Source of the DNA: Arthrobacter sp. 35W | GTDB lineage: Bacteria > Actinomycetota > Actinomycetes > Actinomycetales > Micrococcaceae | Direction: 5' to 3' | Assembly: GCF_000482545.1 (NCBI RefSeq) | Contig: NZ_KI519454.1 | Coordinates: forward strand, 310,001 to 374,000 | Length of the DNA: 64,000 bases | Shown here: in pieces, positions 33,910-42,333 of the stretch | How positions within the stretch are numbered: the stretch's first letter is position 1 | Layout of the letters: each line of letters begins with the position of its first letter | The notes under the pieces: generated by a model | What the model saw: only the letters and a program-made list of their open reading frames with translations | What the model was told of the DNA's origin: nothing | The model's database searches: none | Program-made: the position numbers and the translations under genes

Positions 33910-35721
33910 CTAGTCCTCGATGGTGGCGAGGATGGCGCCGGCGGAGACGGTGTCACCGGCAACGGCGCTCAGGCCGGTGATGGTGCCGGCGCGGTGCGCG
34001 GTGAGCGGCTGTTCCATCTTCATGGCCTCCAGCACCACCACCAGATCGCCCTCGGCCACGACGTCGCCGTCGGCCACGGCCACCTTGACGATGGTGCCCT
34101 GCATGGGGGAGGAGAGGGCGTTGCCGTTGGCTGCCGCCGGGCCGGCGCTGCGGCCGCGGCTGGCCTTCTTGGCCTTCACCTTGCCGGTGCCGGCGGCGCG
34201 GCCATTGGCCACGGCCAGCGCTGCCGGCAGGACCACCTCGAGGCGCTTGCCGCCCACCTCAACGGTGATGCGCTGGCGCTCTCCGGCGTCCTCCGCTGCG
34301 GCAGTGGCACCCGTCGGCACGAAAGCCGGCAGGTTGTTGTTGAACTCGGTCTCGATCCAGCGCGTGTGCACGGTGAACGGCTTGCCGTCCGCCGGGGCGA
34401 AGGCGGGATCGGCGACGACGGCGCGGTGGAAGGGGAGCACGGTGGGCATGCCGCCGATTTCCATCTCCGCCAGGGCGCGGCCCGAACGCTGCAGGGCCTG
34501 CTCGCGCGTGGCACCGGTGACGATCAGCTTGGCCAGCATGGAATCGAAGTTGCCGCCGATCACCTCGCCGGCCTCGATGCCGGAATCGACGCGGACGCCG
34601 GGGCCGGTGGGCAGCTTGAGGGATTCCACGACGCCGGGAGCCGGCATGAAGCCGCGGCCCGGGTCTTCACCGTTGATGCGGAACTCGAAGGAGTGGCCGC
34701 GGATCTCGGGGTCCGTGTAGCCTAGGGCCTCGCCGCGGGCCAGGCGGAACTGCTCCCGGACGAGGTCGATGCCGGAGACTTCCTCGGAGATGGTGTGCTC
34801 CACCTGCAGGCGGGTGTTCACCTCAAGGAAGGAGATGGTGCCGTCCGTGCCCACCAGGAACTCGCAGGTGCCGGCACCGCGGTAGCCGGCCTCCTTCAGG
34901 ATGGCCTTGGAGGATTCGTACAGGCGGGCGTTCTGCGCGTCCGTCAGGAACGGCGCGGGGGCCTCCTCCACCAGCTTCTGGTTGCGGCGCTGCAGCGAGC
35001 AGTCGCGCGTGGAGATGACGACGACGTCGCCAAAGGCATCGGCCAGGCACTGGGTCTCCACGTGGCGGGGAGCATCCAGGAAGCGCTCCACAAAGCACTC
35101 GCCGCGGCCGAAGGCTGCAATGGCCTCGCGGACGGCGGACTCGTAGGCCTCGGGGATTTCGTCGCGGTCGCGGACCACCTTGATGCCGCGTCCACCGCCA
35201 CCGTAGGCGGCCTTGATGGCCAGGGGCAGGCCGAACTCGTCGGCGAAGTCCAGGACTTCCTGGGCGGAGGCCACGGGGTCCTTGGTGCCGGGAACCTGCG
35301 GAGCGCCAACCTTTTCGGCAATGTGGCGCGCGGCCACCTTGTCACCGAGGGAGGCGATCGCGGACGGCGGCGGGCCGATCCAGATCAGGCCGGCGTCGAT
35401 GACACGCTGGGCAAACTCGGCGTTTTCGGCGAGGAAGCCATAGCCCGGGTGGACGGCGTCGGCGCCGGAAGCGGCAGCGGCGTCGAGGATCTTTTCGATC
35501 AGCAGGTACGACTCTGCGGCGGTGTTCCCGCCCAGGGCAAAGGCCTCATCGGCCAGGCGGACATGCAGGGCATCGCGGTCCGGCTCGGCGTAGACGGCCA
35601 CGGAGGCCAGCCCCTCGTCGCGGGCGGCGCGGATGATGCGCACCGCAATCTCGCCGCGGTTGGCGATCAGTACCTTGGTCATGGATCCGGGCTGCGCACC
35701 GGCCGATTGTGCATTGCTCAC
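33910..35721 (-). CDS. accA3: Acyl-CoA carboxylase alpha subunit (biotin carboxylase plus BCCP)
   Basis: 603 residues: biotin carboxylase N-domain ([15 protein letters not shown]), ATP-grasp with [14 protein letters not shown], catalytic [10 protein letters not shown], and after an Ala/Lys-rich linker a C-terminal biotinyl carrier domain with the acceptor lysine in [11 protein letters not shown]. It carboxylates its own biotin, then passes CO2 to AccD5-type transferases for malonyl- or methylmalonyl-CoA synthesis. GAAGGAG is 9-15 bases upstream of the GTG start at 35721; ATG 35682 is internal. AccD5/AccE lie at 52423-54245 and the ligase BirA at 54463. Confidence 0.95.
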   Translation of the reverse strand: MSNAQSAGAQPGSMTKVLIANRGEIAVRIIRAARDEGLASVAVYAEPDRDALHVRLADEAFALGGNTAAESYLLIEKILDAAAASGADAVHPGYGFLAENAEFAQRVIDAGLIWIGPPPSAIASLGDKVAARHIAEKVGAPQVPGTKDPVASAQEVLDFADEFGLPLAIKAAYGGGGRGIKVVRDRDEIPEAYESAVREAIAAFGRGECFVERFLDAPRHVETQCLADAFGDVVVISTRDCSLQRRNQKLVEEAPAPFLTDAQNARLYESSKAILKEAGYRGAGTCEFLVGTDGTISFLEVNTRLQVEHTISEEVSGIDLVREQFRLARGEALGYTDPEIRGHSFEFRINGEDPGRGFMPAPGVVESLKLPTGPGVRVDSGIEAGEVIGGNFDSMLAKLIVTGATREQALQRSGRALAEMEIGGMPTVLPFHRAVVADPAFAPADGKPFTVHTRWIETEFNNNLPAFVPTGATAAAEDAGERQRITVEVGGKRLEVVLPAALAVANGRAAGTGKVKAKKASRGRSAGPAAANGNALSSPMQGTIVKVAVADGDVVAEGDLVVVLEAMKMEQPLTAHRAGTITGLSAVAGDTVSAGAILATIED

Positions 35722-35850
35722 GCAAGACTCCTTCTATTCTCCCTGTGAGCCTAGCGTGGTTGTGAGGTTTTCGCCCATGCATCATGCTGAATCGGCGTGT
35801 AGGAGGCGTTCCTTTTGGAGGGTTCCTACAAAAGCGTCTCCCCGGGCTGC

Positions 35851-35908
35851 GACGCAAAATCCCTTCCATGACGCAGCAGTGGTTGCGTCCTGGAAGGGAT
35901 TTGGCGTC
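35851..35908. repeat. Dispersed hairpin repeat between maf and accA3
   Basis: GACGCAAAATCCCTTCCATGACGC ends in a matching GGAAGGGATTTGGCGTC arm, around AGCAGTGGTT. It follows the family plan but its arm sequence has drifted in a compensated way, both arms changing together. Confidence 0.8.
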
Positions 35909-35935
35909 ATGGATGCAGTTGTGTCCCGGTGGGCG

Positions 35936-36556
35936 CTACGCCCAGAGGTCGGTGATGGACAGGGCTGCGTGGTCCAGCAGGGAGCGCAGGGTGGCCAGGG
36001 AGAGGCCGACGACGGCGTGCGGGTCGCCGTCGACGCGGTGCACGAAGGCGCCGCCCAGTCCGTCGATGGTGAAGCCGCCCGCGACGGCGAGGGGCTCGCC
36101 GGTGGCGATGTAGGCGTCCAGCTCGGCGTCGGAGATGTTCTCGAAGTAGACCTCGGCTGAGGCGACGGCGCCGATGGTGGCACCGCTGCCGCCGTCGCGG
36201 TTGTCCACCAGCCAGTGCCCGGTGTGCAGGATGCCCGAGTTTCCGCGCATCCGGGTCCAACGCTCCCGCGCCACGGCGGGCTCCCACGGCTTGCCGTAGG
36301 CCTCGCCGTCGAACTCGAAGACGGAATCGCAGCCCAGCACCACGGCGCCGTCGGCGGAATCCAGCGAGGCGACGGCCTCGGCCTTGGCGCGGGCCAGCAG
36401 CAGGGCGGTGTCGTGCGGGTCCAGGACGCCGTAGCGGGCGGCGACGGCGTCCTCGTCCACGTCGGAGACCAGCACCTGGTGGGCCACACCGGCATCGGTG
36501 AGCAGCTTGGTGCGGGCGGGGGAGGCGGAGGCCAGGATCAGCAGGGGTTCAGTCAT
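35936..36556 (-). CDS. maf: Maf family nucleoside triphosphate pyrophosphatase
   Basis: 206 residues. Maf proteins hydrolyse non-canonical or canonical nucleoside triphosphates and have been linked to septum control. Signatures are ILASASPARTKLLTDAG at the N-terminus, KAEAV, the catalytic aspartate in VLGCDSVFEFDG, and GYGG-like region GFTIDGLGGAFVHRVDGDPHAVVGLSL. The active-site loop reads TRMRGNSGILHTGHW. Mycobacteria also keep maf between accA3 and accD5/accE. The sequence has no clear Shine-Dalgarno beyond the weak CGGTAGG region. Confidence 0.92.
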   Translation of the reverse strand: MTEPLLILASASPARTKLLTDAGVAHQVLVSDVDEDAVAARYGVLDPHDTALLLARAKAEAVASLDSADGAVVLGCDSVFEFDGEAYGKPWEPAVARERWTRMRGNSGILHTGHWLVDNRDGGSGATIGAVASAEVYFENISDAELDAYIATGEPLAVAGGFTIDGLGGAFVHRVDGDPHAVVGLSLATLRSLLDHAALSITDLWA

Positions 36557-36613
36557 GGATCGAGCCTACCGGGGGCCCCGCCGGGACCGCGCATGGAGCT
36601 GTTGCCACTCCAC

Positions 36614-36671
36614 GACGCAGTTTCCCGTTGGGGACGCGTCCACTACTGCGTCCCGAGAGGGGAGCTGCGTC
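36614..36671. repeat. Dispersed hairpin repeat between maf and DUF779 gene
   Basis: GACGCAGTTTCCCGTTGGGG and its near complement close on the loop GTCCACTACT, ending in CTGCGTC. Standard family member, about 30 bases from the DUF779 stop. Confidence 0.8.
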
Positions 36672-36700
36672 GCCAGGGACCGGCGGGCCCGGCCACGGGG

Positions 36701-37129
36701 TCAGCGTGCGTCGAAGCCGTCCACCAGGCGGGAGCGGATCAGGAAGCGGACGCCCTCGGGGGCCTCCACGGAGAAGCCGCTGCCGCGCCCTGGCACCACA
36801 TCCACCGTCAGATGGGTGTGGCTCCAGTACCTGAACTGCTCGGTGGACATCCAGAACTCGATCGGCCGCCCTCCGCCAAAGCCGCCGCCCTCGTCGGGAA
36901 CCGGCAGCTCGAAAACCCCCAACAGCACATCCGAGCTGCCGGTGATGAACTCGCCCGCCGGGAAGCACATGGGCGAGGAGCCGTCGCAGCAGCCGCCCGA
37001 TTGGTGGAACATCAGCGGGCCGTGGCGTTCCCACAGCAGCGCCAGCAGCTCCACGGCCGCGCCGGTGAGCGCCACCCGGGAAGCGAGCTCCCCGGGCAGC
37101 ACCACCGACGCATCAACGACATTGGCCAT
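36701..37129 (-). CDS. DUF779 protein accompanying aldehyde dehydrogenase
   Basis: 142 residues matching DUF779: MFHQSGGCCDGSSPMCFP near residue 40 with three cysteines, and EFWMSTEQFRYWSHTHLTVDVVPG. DUF779 genes are almost always next to ExaC/AcoD-type aldehyde dehydrogenases, as here, three bases after that gene's stop codon. The biochemical role is not established; the Cys-rich loop suggests metal or redox chemistry, which is inference. Cotranscribed with the dehydrogenase. Confidence 0.88.
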   Translation of the reverse strand: MANVVDASVVLPGELASRVALTGAAVELLALLWERHGPLMFHQSGGCCDGSSPMCFPAGEFITGSSDVLLGVFELPVPDEGGGFGGGRPIEFWMSTEQFRYWSHTHLTVDVVPGRGSGFSVEAPEGVRFLIRSRLVDGFDAR

Positions 37130-37132
37130 GGC

Positions 37133-38656
37133 TTAGAAGAAGCCCAGCTTGTTTTCGTTGTAGCTGACCAGCAGGTTCTTGGTCTGCTGGTAGTGGTCCA
37201 GCATCATGGAGTGGTTCTCGCGGCCGATGCCGGAGGACTTGTAGCCGCCGAACGCAGCTCCCGCGGGGTAGGCGTGGTAGTTGTTCACCCACACGCGCCC
37301 GGCCTGGATCTCGCGCCCGGCCCGGTAGGCCACGTTGCCGTTGCGGCTCCACACACCGGCGCCGAGGCCGTAGAGGGTGTCGTTGGCGATGTGCATCGCC
37401 TGGGCGTAGTCGTTGAAGCGGGTCACCGACACCACGGGCCCGAAGATCTCCTCCTGGAAGATGCGCATGTTGTTGGTGCCCTCGAAGATGGTGGGCTGGA
37501 CGTAGTAGCCCTCTGCCAGGTCGCCCGGCAGCTGGGCGCGGGCGCCGCCGGTGAGCAGCTTGGCGCCCTCTGCCTTGCCAATGTCGATGTAGGAGAGGAT
37601 CTTCTCCAACTGGTCGTTGGAGGCCTGGGCACCCAGCTGGGTCTCGGTGTCCAGCGGGTTGCCCTGGATGATCTTCTCGGTGCGGGCGATGGCGTCGGCC
37701 ATGAAGGAATCGTAGATGGAGTCCTGCACCAGGGCGCGGGAGGGGCAGGTGCAGACCTCGCCCTGGTTGAAGGCGAAGAGCGTGAAGCCCTCCTGGGCCT
37801 TGTCGTAGAAGGCGTCGTCGGCGTCGGCCACATCGGAGAAGAAGATGTTGGGGCTCTTGCCGCCCAGCTCCAGCGTGACGGGGATGAGGTTCTGCGAGGC
37901 GTACTGGCTGATCAGCCGGCCGGTGGTGGTCTCGCCGGTGAAGGCGATCTTGCGGATCCGCGGGGAGGAGGCGAGCGGCTTGCCGGCCTCCACGCCAAAG
38001 CCGTTGACCACGTTGAGCACGCCGGCCGGGAGCAGGTCGCCGATGAGTTCCATCAGCACCAGAATGGACGACGGCGTCTGCTCGGCGGGTTTGAGCACGA
38101 CGGCGTTGCCGGCGGCCAGCGCAGGCGCCAGCTTCCACACGGCCATCAGGATGGGGAAGTTCCAGGGGATGATCTGCCCGACCACACCGAGGGGCTCGTG
38201 GTAGTGGTAGGCGGTGGTGTCGTCGTCGAGCTGGGAAAGGCGGCCCTCCTGGGCGCGGACGGCCGAGGCAAAGTAGCGGAAGTGGTCAGCCGCCAGCGGG
38301 ATGTCGGCATTGAGGGTTTCGCGGATCGGCTTGCCGTTGTCCCAGGACTCGGCCACGGCCAGCATTTCCAGATTGGCGTCGATGCGGTCCGCGATCTGGT
38401 TCAGCACGGCGGCGCGCTCGGCCACGGAGGTCTTGCCCCAGGAGGGGGCGATCTTGTGGGCGGCATCCAGCGCCAGTTCAATGTCTTCGGCCGTGCCGCG
38501 GGCCACCTCGCAGAAGGGCTTGCCCGTCACGGGGGAGATGTTCTCGAAGTACTGGCCCTTGGCCGGGGCCACCCATTCCCCGCCAATGTAGTTCTCGTAG
38601 CGGTCCTTGAAGGTGACCTTGGAACCAGGGGTGCCGGGCTGTGCGTAAACAGTCAT
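37133..38656 (-). CDS. NAD-dependent aldehyde dehydrogenase, ExaC/AcoD type (acetaldehyde dehydrogenase candidate)
   Basis: 507 residues, oxidising aldehydes to acids in the cytosol. Rossmann and active-site elements are [25 protein letters not shown], the NAD-loop FTGETTTGR, catalytic glutamate in [12 protein letters not shown] and the nucleophilic cysteine in [13 protein letters not shown]. YxxGxxFGGYKxSGIGRE is present as [21 protein letters not shown] precedes ATG 38656. The nearby DUF779 gene and the GAF regulator at 41072 are the usual companions of acetaldehyde dehydrogenases; a pair of identical 11-bp repeats lies in the upstream region. Confidence 0.93.
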   Translation of the reverse strand: MTVYAQPGTPGSKVTFKDRYENYIGGEWVAPAKGQYFENISPVTGKPFCEVARGTAEDIELALDAAHKIAPSWGKTSVAERAAVLNQIADRIDANLEMLAVAESWDNGKPIRETLNADIPLAADHFRYFASAVRAQEGRLSQLDDDTTAYHYHEPLGVVGQIIPWNFPILMAVWKLAPALAAGNAVVLKPAEQTPSSILVLMELIGDLLPAGVLNVVNGFGVEAGKPLASSPRIRKIAFTGETTTGRLISQYASQNLIPVTLELGGKSPNIFFSDVADADDAFYDKAQEGFTLFAFNQGEVCTCPSRALVQDSIYDSFMADAIARTEKIIQGNPLDTETQLGAQASNDQLEKILSYIDIGKAEGAKLLTGGARAQLPGDLAEGYYVQPTIFEGTNNMRIFQEEIFGPVVSVTRFNDYAQAMHIANDTLYGLGAGVWSRNGNVAYRAGREIQAGRVWVNNYHAYPAGAAFGGYKSSGIGRENHSMMLDHYQQTKNLLVSYNENKLGFF

Positions 38657-38718
38657 TGTTGGTGCTCCTCGCGCATTCAGGGGGACGTCGTCGTCCTTGC
38701 CGGGAAGCCTACGCACGG

Positions 38719-38740
38719 CAACGTTGCATCAACGTTGCAT
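38719..38740. promoter_or_regulatory. Tandem 11-bp repeat upstream of aldehyde dehydrogenase
   Basis: CAACGTTGCAT occurs twice without spacer at 38719 and 38730; each carries the palindrome CAACGTTG. The pair is centred about 73 bases upstream of the aldehyde dehydrogenase ATG, one helical turn apart, as expected for an activator site. The GAF regulator at 41072 is the candidate ligand. Confidence 0.5.
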
Positions 38741-38888
38741 GGCCCGTTCCACCCGTGGCCGGGCCTCCGGTGCGGTCCTGGAAGCATGGATGCGCCACTG
38801 TGCCGGGCGTACCATGGGCTTAACCACAGGGGCCCTTCGACCTGGATGTGGGCCGCCCTGTGATGGTCGATAGGCACAGGAGCAATCG

Positions 38889-41033
38889 ATGTCGGAATTT
38901 GAGCTCATTGGCTTCAGCCGGATGAGGCTCCTCCACCGCGGGGACTTCGCGTCCGTGTACTGCGCCACCGATCTCGCCACCGGGGAAGTCCTGGCCTTCA
39001 AGGTGCTGGACCACGTCGGTGAACTTGAGGCATCGCGCTTCCGGCGGGAGCGCAGCTCCTATGAGCTGCTGTCGACGCATCCGAACATCGTCAACGTTGC
39101 AGGGGTGGGCCGCCAGCCCACCGGGACCTCCTATGTGGTCATGGAGTATTTCCCGGGCGGGGGCTTGGACAATGTCCTCGCCACCGCGGGCGCACTGGGC
39201 GCCGACGACGCTGCCTGGGTCGGCGCGAAGATGCTGGACGCGCTGGAGTTCGCCCATTCGTACGGCGTGGTCCACGGCGACGTCAAGCCGTCCAACATCC
39301 TTGTGGGACTCGGGGCCATCAAGCTGGGCGACTTCGGCATGGCGAAGCTGTACGAGGCCGCCCCGCGGTTTGACGGCACGGAAGTGGTGGCGCCGGACGC
39401 GCCCGCGGCCCCTGCCTTCGGTGCGCCGGAGGTGGTGCGGGGGGAGCCGGCGACGGCGGCCTCCGACCTCTATTCCCTCGGGGCCACGCTGTACAACCTC
39501 GCCACGGGCCGCCTGGCCGGTTCCGCCGGGTCAGATGCGGCTGCCGGGGTTGGGCCCGGGGGCACCGACTGGGCGTTGGTGCCGGAGCGGCTTCAAGCGG
39601 TTCTGCGCCACCTGCTGGACCCCGAGCCGTCCCTGCGCCCCGGCTCCGCCGCGGAGGCCCTGGCCGAATTGGCGCCGCTGGTTCCAGAGCGCCCCTCGGA
39701 GCGGTTCCTGGGGCACCTCAACGCAACAGTGGTGGGCGGCGGCAGCGACCTGCCGGTGCCACTGGATGGGGCGGAGGATCGGACGGCCGCCGCCGAAGGG
39801 ACGGCAACGGAAACGCTCAGCACCGTCCCCGTGGTCCAGGTCGCAACGACGATCGTCCCGGCCAGCGCTGCCGGGGCGGATGCCGTCCCCACGCTCCCCA
39901 GCACCGTTGACGGCACTTCGGACCTCGTTGGCACTGTGGGCGCCGCGGGGGCCGTGGGGGCCGTGGGCGCCGCGGGGGCCGCGGCAGCAGAACCTGCGGC
40001 CGTGGACGCAGGCACCGAAACGGCGGAAACTCCCGCTGCGAAGGAAAAGGCGGATGCTCCCGCGGTGAAGGCGGCGGACGGCGCCGTCGAGGCCGGCAAG
40101 CCGAAACGCTCGCCGGTGGCGGTGGGCGCCTTGGCACTTCTCGCGCTGCTCATCATCGCCGGTGGCACGGTCTTCGCCTTCCAGCTCACAGCATTCCTAA
40201 ACCCGGCAGCCGTGCAAACAACGACGTCGGGCGGACCGCCACCGAGTCTGGACACCCAATCCCCGGGCCAGGGCACCACCAGTCCAAGCGAGGGCAGCGC
40301 CACCCCTGGCACCGCGTCTCCCAGCCAAAGTGCCACAGGCCAAAGCACCACCGCGCCCAGCCAAGGGACAACAGGGGCCAGTGGGGTCGCCACCAACCCA
40401 AGCCAGGGCGGAACGAGCCAGGGCACCAATGCCACGCCCCCCGGAGCCCAGCCGACGGTTCCGGCAGGTCTGGTCAATGCACGGCAGCGCGACGCCGAGG
40501 CCCTGCTCAAATCGAAGGGATTCGCCGTTGACGTGAGGGAAGTGGCGCTGCAGACCGGCGATGGCCGGGATGGAAAAGTCATCGATGTGCAGCCACCCGA
40601 GAACAGCCAACTGGACGCTGGCGGTCTTGTGACACTGACCATCGGCCGGGCCGGACAAGCACCCGCACCCCAACCAGCCGGTTGGGATGTGCAACTGGCC
40701 TCGAACTGCCAGTGGATCCAAAATGGCCAGGATCCATCGAAGGACATCCTCGTCTTCAAGCTCTCCATCACGAGCCTTGGCGACATGTCCAAGGGTGAAA
40801 CCGTCCAGATTTCATCCCGCGGCAAGCCGCCCGCAGGAGGCAGCGGATCAGCGCAGGTGGGCTACCGCTCCGGTGGAGTCACTGTCGATTACACCCACTA
40901 CGGGCCGGGACGGTTCGACAGGAACGTATCCGGGGTCATTGCCATCACGGTGGGAGAAACCACGAGCCAGCTGGTCGTTTCCTTCACGAAGGATCCACCG
41001 TCCGACAACTTTGTGGCCTGCAGCTTCGCCTGA
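38889..41033 (+). CDS. Membrane Ser/Thr protein kinase with one PASTA domain
   Basis: 714 residues. Kinase domain residues about 5-270: ATP-site lysine in VLAFKVLDHV, catalytic loop HGDVKPSNILV (glycine replaces the usual arginine of HRD, so a non-RD kinase), DFGMAK. An Ala/Pro/Thr-rich juxtamembrane region, a single membrane helix near residue 415 (VGALALLALLIIAGGTVFAF), a Ser/Thr/Gly linker with repeated Gly-Thr motifs, one PASTA domain near 530-600 (ARQRDAEALLKSKGF ... VIDVQPPENSQLDAGGLVTLTIG) and a C-terminal extracytoplasmic domain follow. AGGAG is upstream of the ATG. It stands between the aldehyde dehydrogenase operon and its likely regulator; PASTA suggests binding of muropeptide-type ligands. 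Confidence 0.88.
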   Translation: MSEFELIGFSRMRLLHRGDFASVYCATDLATGEVLAFKVLDHVGELEASRFRRERSSYELLSTHPNIVNVAGVGRQPTGTSYVVMEYFPGGGLDNVLATAGALGADDAAWVGAKMLDALEFAHSYGVVHGDVKPSNILVGLGAIKLGDFGMAKLYEAAPRFDGTEVVAPDAPAAPAFGAPEVVRGEPATAASDLYSLGATLYNLATGRLAGSAGSDAAAGVGPGGTDWALVPERLQAVLRHLLDPEPSLRPGSAAEALAELAPLVPERPSERFLGHLNATVVGGGSDLPVPLDGAEDRTAAAEGTATETLSTVPVVQVATTIVPASAAGADAVPTLPSTVDGTSDLVGTVGAAGAVGAVGAAGAAAAEPAAVDAGTETAETPAAKEKADAPAVKAADGAVEAGKPKRSPVAVGALALLALLIIAGGTVFAFQLTAFLNPAAVQTTTSGGPPPSLDTQSPGQGTTSPSEGSATPGTASPSQSATGQSTTAPSQGTTGASGVATNPSQGGTSQGTNATPPGAQPTVPAGLVNARQRDAEALLKSKGFAVDVREVALQTGDGRDGKVIDVQPPENSQLDAGGLVTLTIGRAGQAPAPQPAGWDVQLASNCQWIQNGQDPSKDILVFKLSITSLGDMSKGETVQISSRGKPPAGGSGSAQVGYRSGGVTVDYTHYGPGRFDRNVSGVIAITVGETTSQLVVSFTKDPPSDNFVACSFA

Positions 41034-41071
41034 TGCGCCGGTCCCAGGCGCCAGGGGCGACCGGGCCGGGG

Positions 41072-42289
41072 CTATTGCGCCAGGGCTTCCAGGTGGGCGA
41101 CGACGGCGGCCCGCCGGGGCGAGCGCGGCGGCAGCAGGCGCAGGGCCGTGGCCCAGGCCTCGCCGTCGTCGTGCGCCTCGGGCAGCTGCAGATAGGCCAG
41201 CAGCACGTCGGGGCTCGCGTCGGCCAGAATGGCCTCGCGCAGCAGGGCGCTGGTGCGGTGCCGCAGCTCGGTCAGGGCGGGTGATTCCGAGCGGGGGAGG
41301 ACCTGCCCCCGGTAGATGTTCAGGGCCAGCCGGTGTGCGCCGCGGTCCAGATAGCTGAGCACCTGCGCGGCGTCGACCACCAGCGGCGCCGGCAGCCGGT
41401 AGGGCCGGGATTCGGGCACGAGCGTGCTGCCGGCCCGGTGCAGGATGCGGCGCAGGCGGACCAGCTCCGCCCTGACGGTGGTGGCCGAGGCTCCCTCCGG
41501 GTAGACCATGGCGGCCAGCTCCTCGGCGCTGAGGCCGTTCGGGTGCAGGGCCAGCACGGCCAGGATCTCGGCATGGCGCTCGCTGAGCGGGACCTCCTGG
41601 CCGCTGGCATGCAGAACGCCGTGGTCCCGGCCCAGGATCTGCAGGCTGTCCCGGTACAGCGGCTTCGCCGCGGCAGCCGCAGTGGCTGGAGCCGTCGGGC
41701 GCAGGCGGCGCCGGGGTGCCTCGGCCCGCCGTTCCAGCCGCTCGATCCGCAGCTGGGCCTCGGCGGCCGCCACTGTGGCCTCCACCAGGGAGAGCGTGTT
41801 GGTGCCCACGGCCTCGGCGCCGCCGGTGATGTCCACGATGCCCAGGATGCTGCCCGAGTCCGGGTCCCGCAGCGGAACCGCCGTGCAGCTCCAGGGGTGC
41901 ACGGAGGGGCTGAAGTGCTCGTCGCCGGAAATCTGCACGCTGCGGCCCAGCGCCAGGGCGGTGCCCGGTGCACTGGTGCCCATGGCACGCTCGGACCAGT
42001 CGGCGCCCGAGGCGAAGTTGATCCTGTCCGCCTGCCGCAGGGCGGATGAATCGCCCTCCACCCAAAGCAGGCGCCCATGCTCATCGCCCACGGCCACCAG
42101 CAGGCCGGTGCCTTCGCTGGGGCGCACCAACAGCCGGGAGATCACCGGCAGTACGGCGGCCAGCGGGTGGGCGCGGCGGATGCCGGCGAGTTCATCGCTG
42201 TCCCACACCACCGGAGGCAAGGCAGCATCGGGGGAGGCAAGGTGTTCCAAGGACCGTTCCCATGACTGAAGCACAAGGCTGCGTGGCAT
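41072..42289 (-). CDS. GAF-domain transcriptional regulator (AcoR-like, actinobacterial form)
   Basis: 405 residues. The N-terminal half is a GAF sensor as in AcoR-type regulators (TGLLVAVGDEHGRLLWVEGD, INFASGADWSERAMGTSAPGTAL, HFSPSVHPWSCTAVPLRDPDSGSILGIVDITGG). There is no sigma-54 ATPase domain; instead a C-terminal helix-turn-helix region (LSERHAEILAVLALHPNGLSAEELAAMVY ... TVRAELVRLRRIL). This form is usual next to acetaldehyde dehydrogenase genes in Arthrobacter and relatives. Convergent with the kinase gene, 38 bases apart. It likely activates the aldehyde dehydrogenase/DUF779 pair. Confidence 0.85.
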   Translation of the reverse strand: MPRSLVLQSWERSLEHLASPDAALPPVVWDSDELAGIRRAHPLAAVLPVISRLLVRPSEGTGLLVAVGDEHGRLLWVEGDSSALRQADRINFASGADWSERAMGTSAPGTALALGRSVQISGDEHFSPSVHPWSCTAVPLRDPDSGSILGIVDITGGAEAVGTNTLSLVEATVAAAEAQLRIERLERRAEAPRRRLRPTAPATAAAAAKPLYRDSLQILGRDHGVLHASGQEVPLSERHAEILAVLALHPNGLSAEELAAMVYPEGASATTVRAELVRLRRILHRAGSTLVPESRPYRLPAPLVVDAAQVLSYLDRGAHRLALNIYRGQVLPRSESPALTELRHRTSALLREAILADASPDVLLAYLQLPEAHDDGEAWATALRLLPPRSPRRAAVVAHLEALAQ

Positions 42290-42333
42290 GGGCCACAGTC
42301 TAACCGCCCAGTGTGGGGATTGGCTGGGACCCG

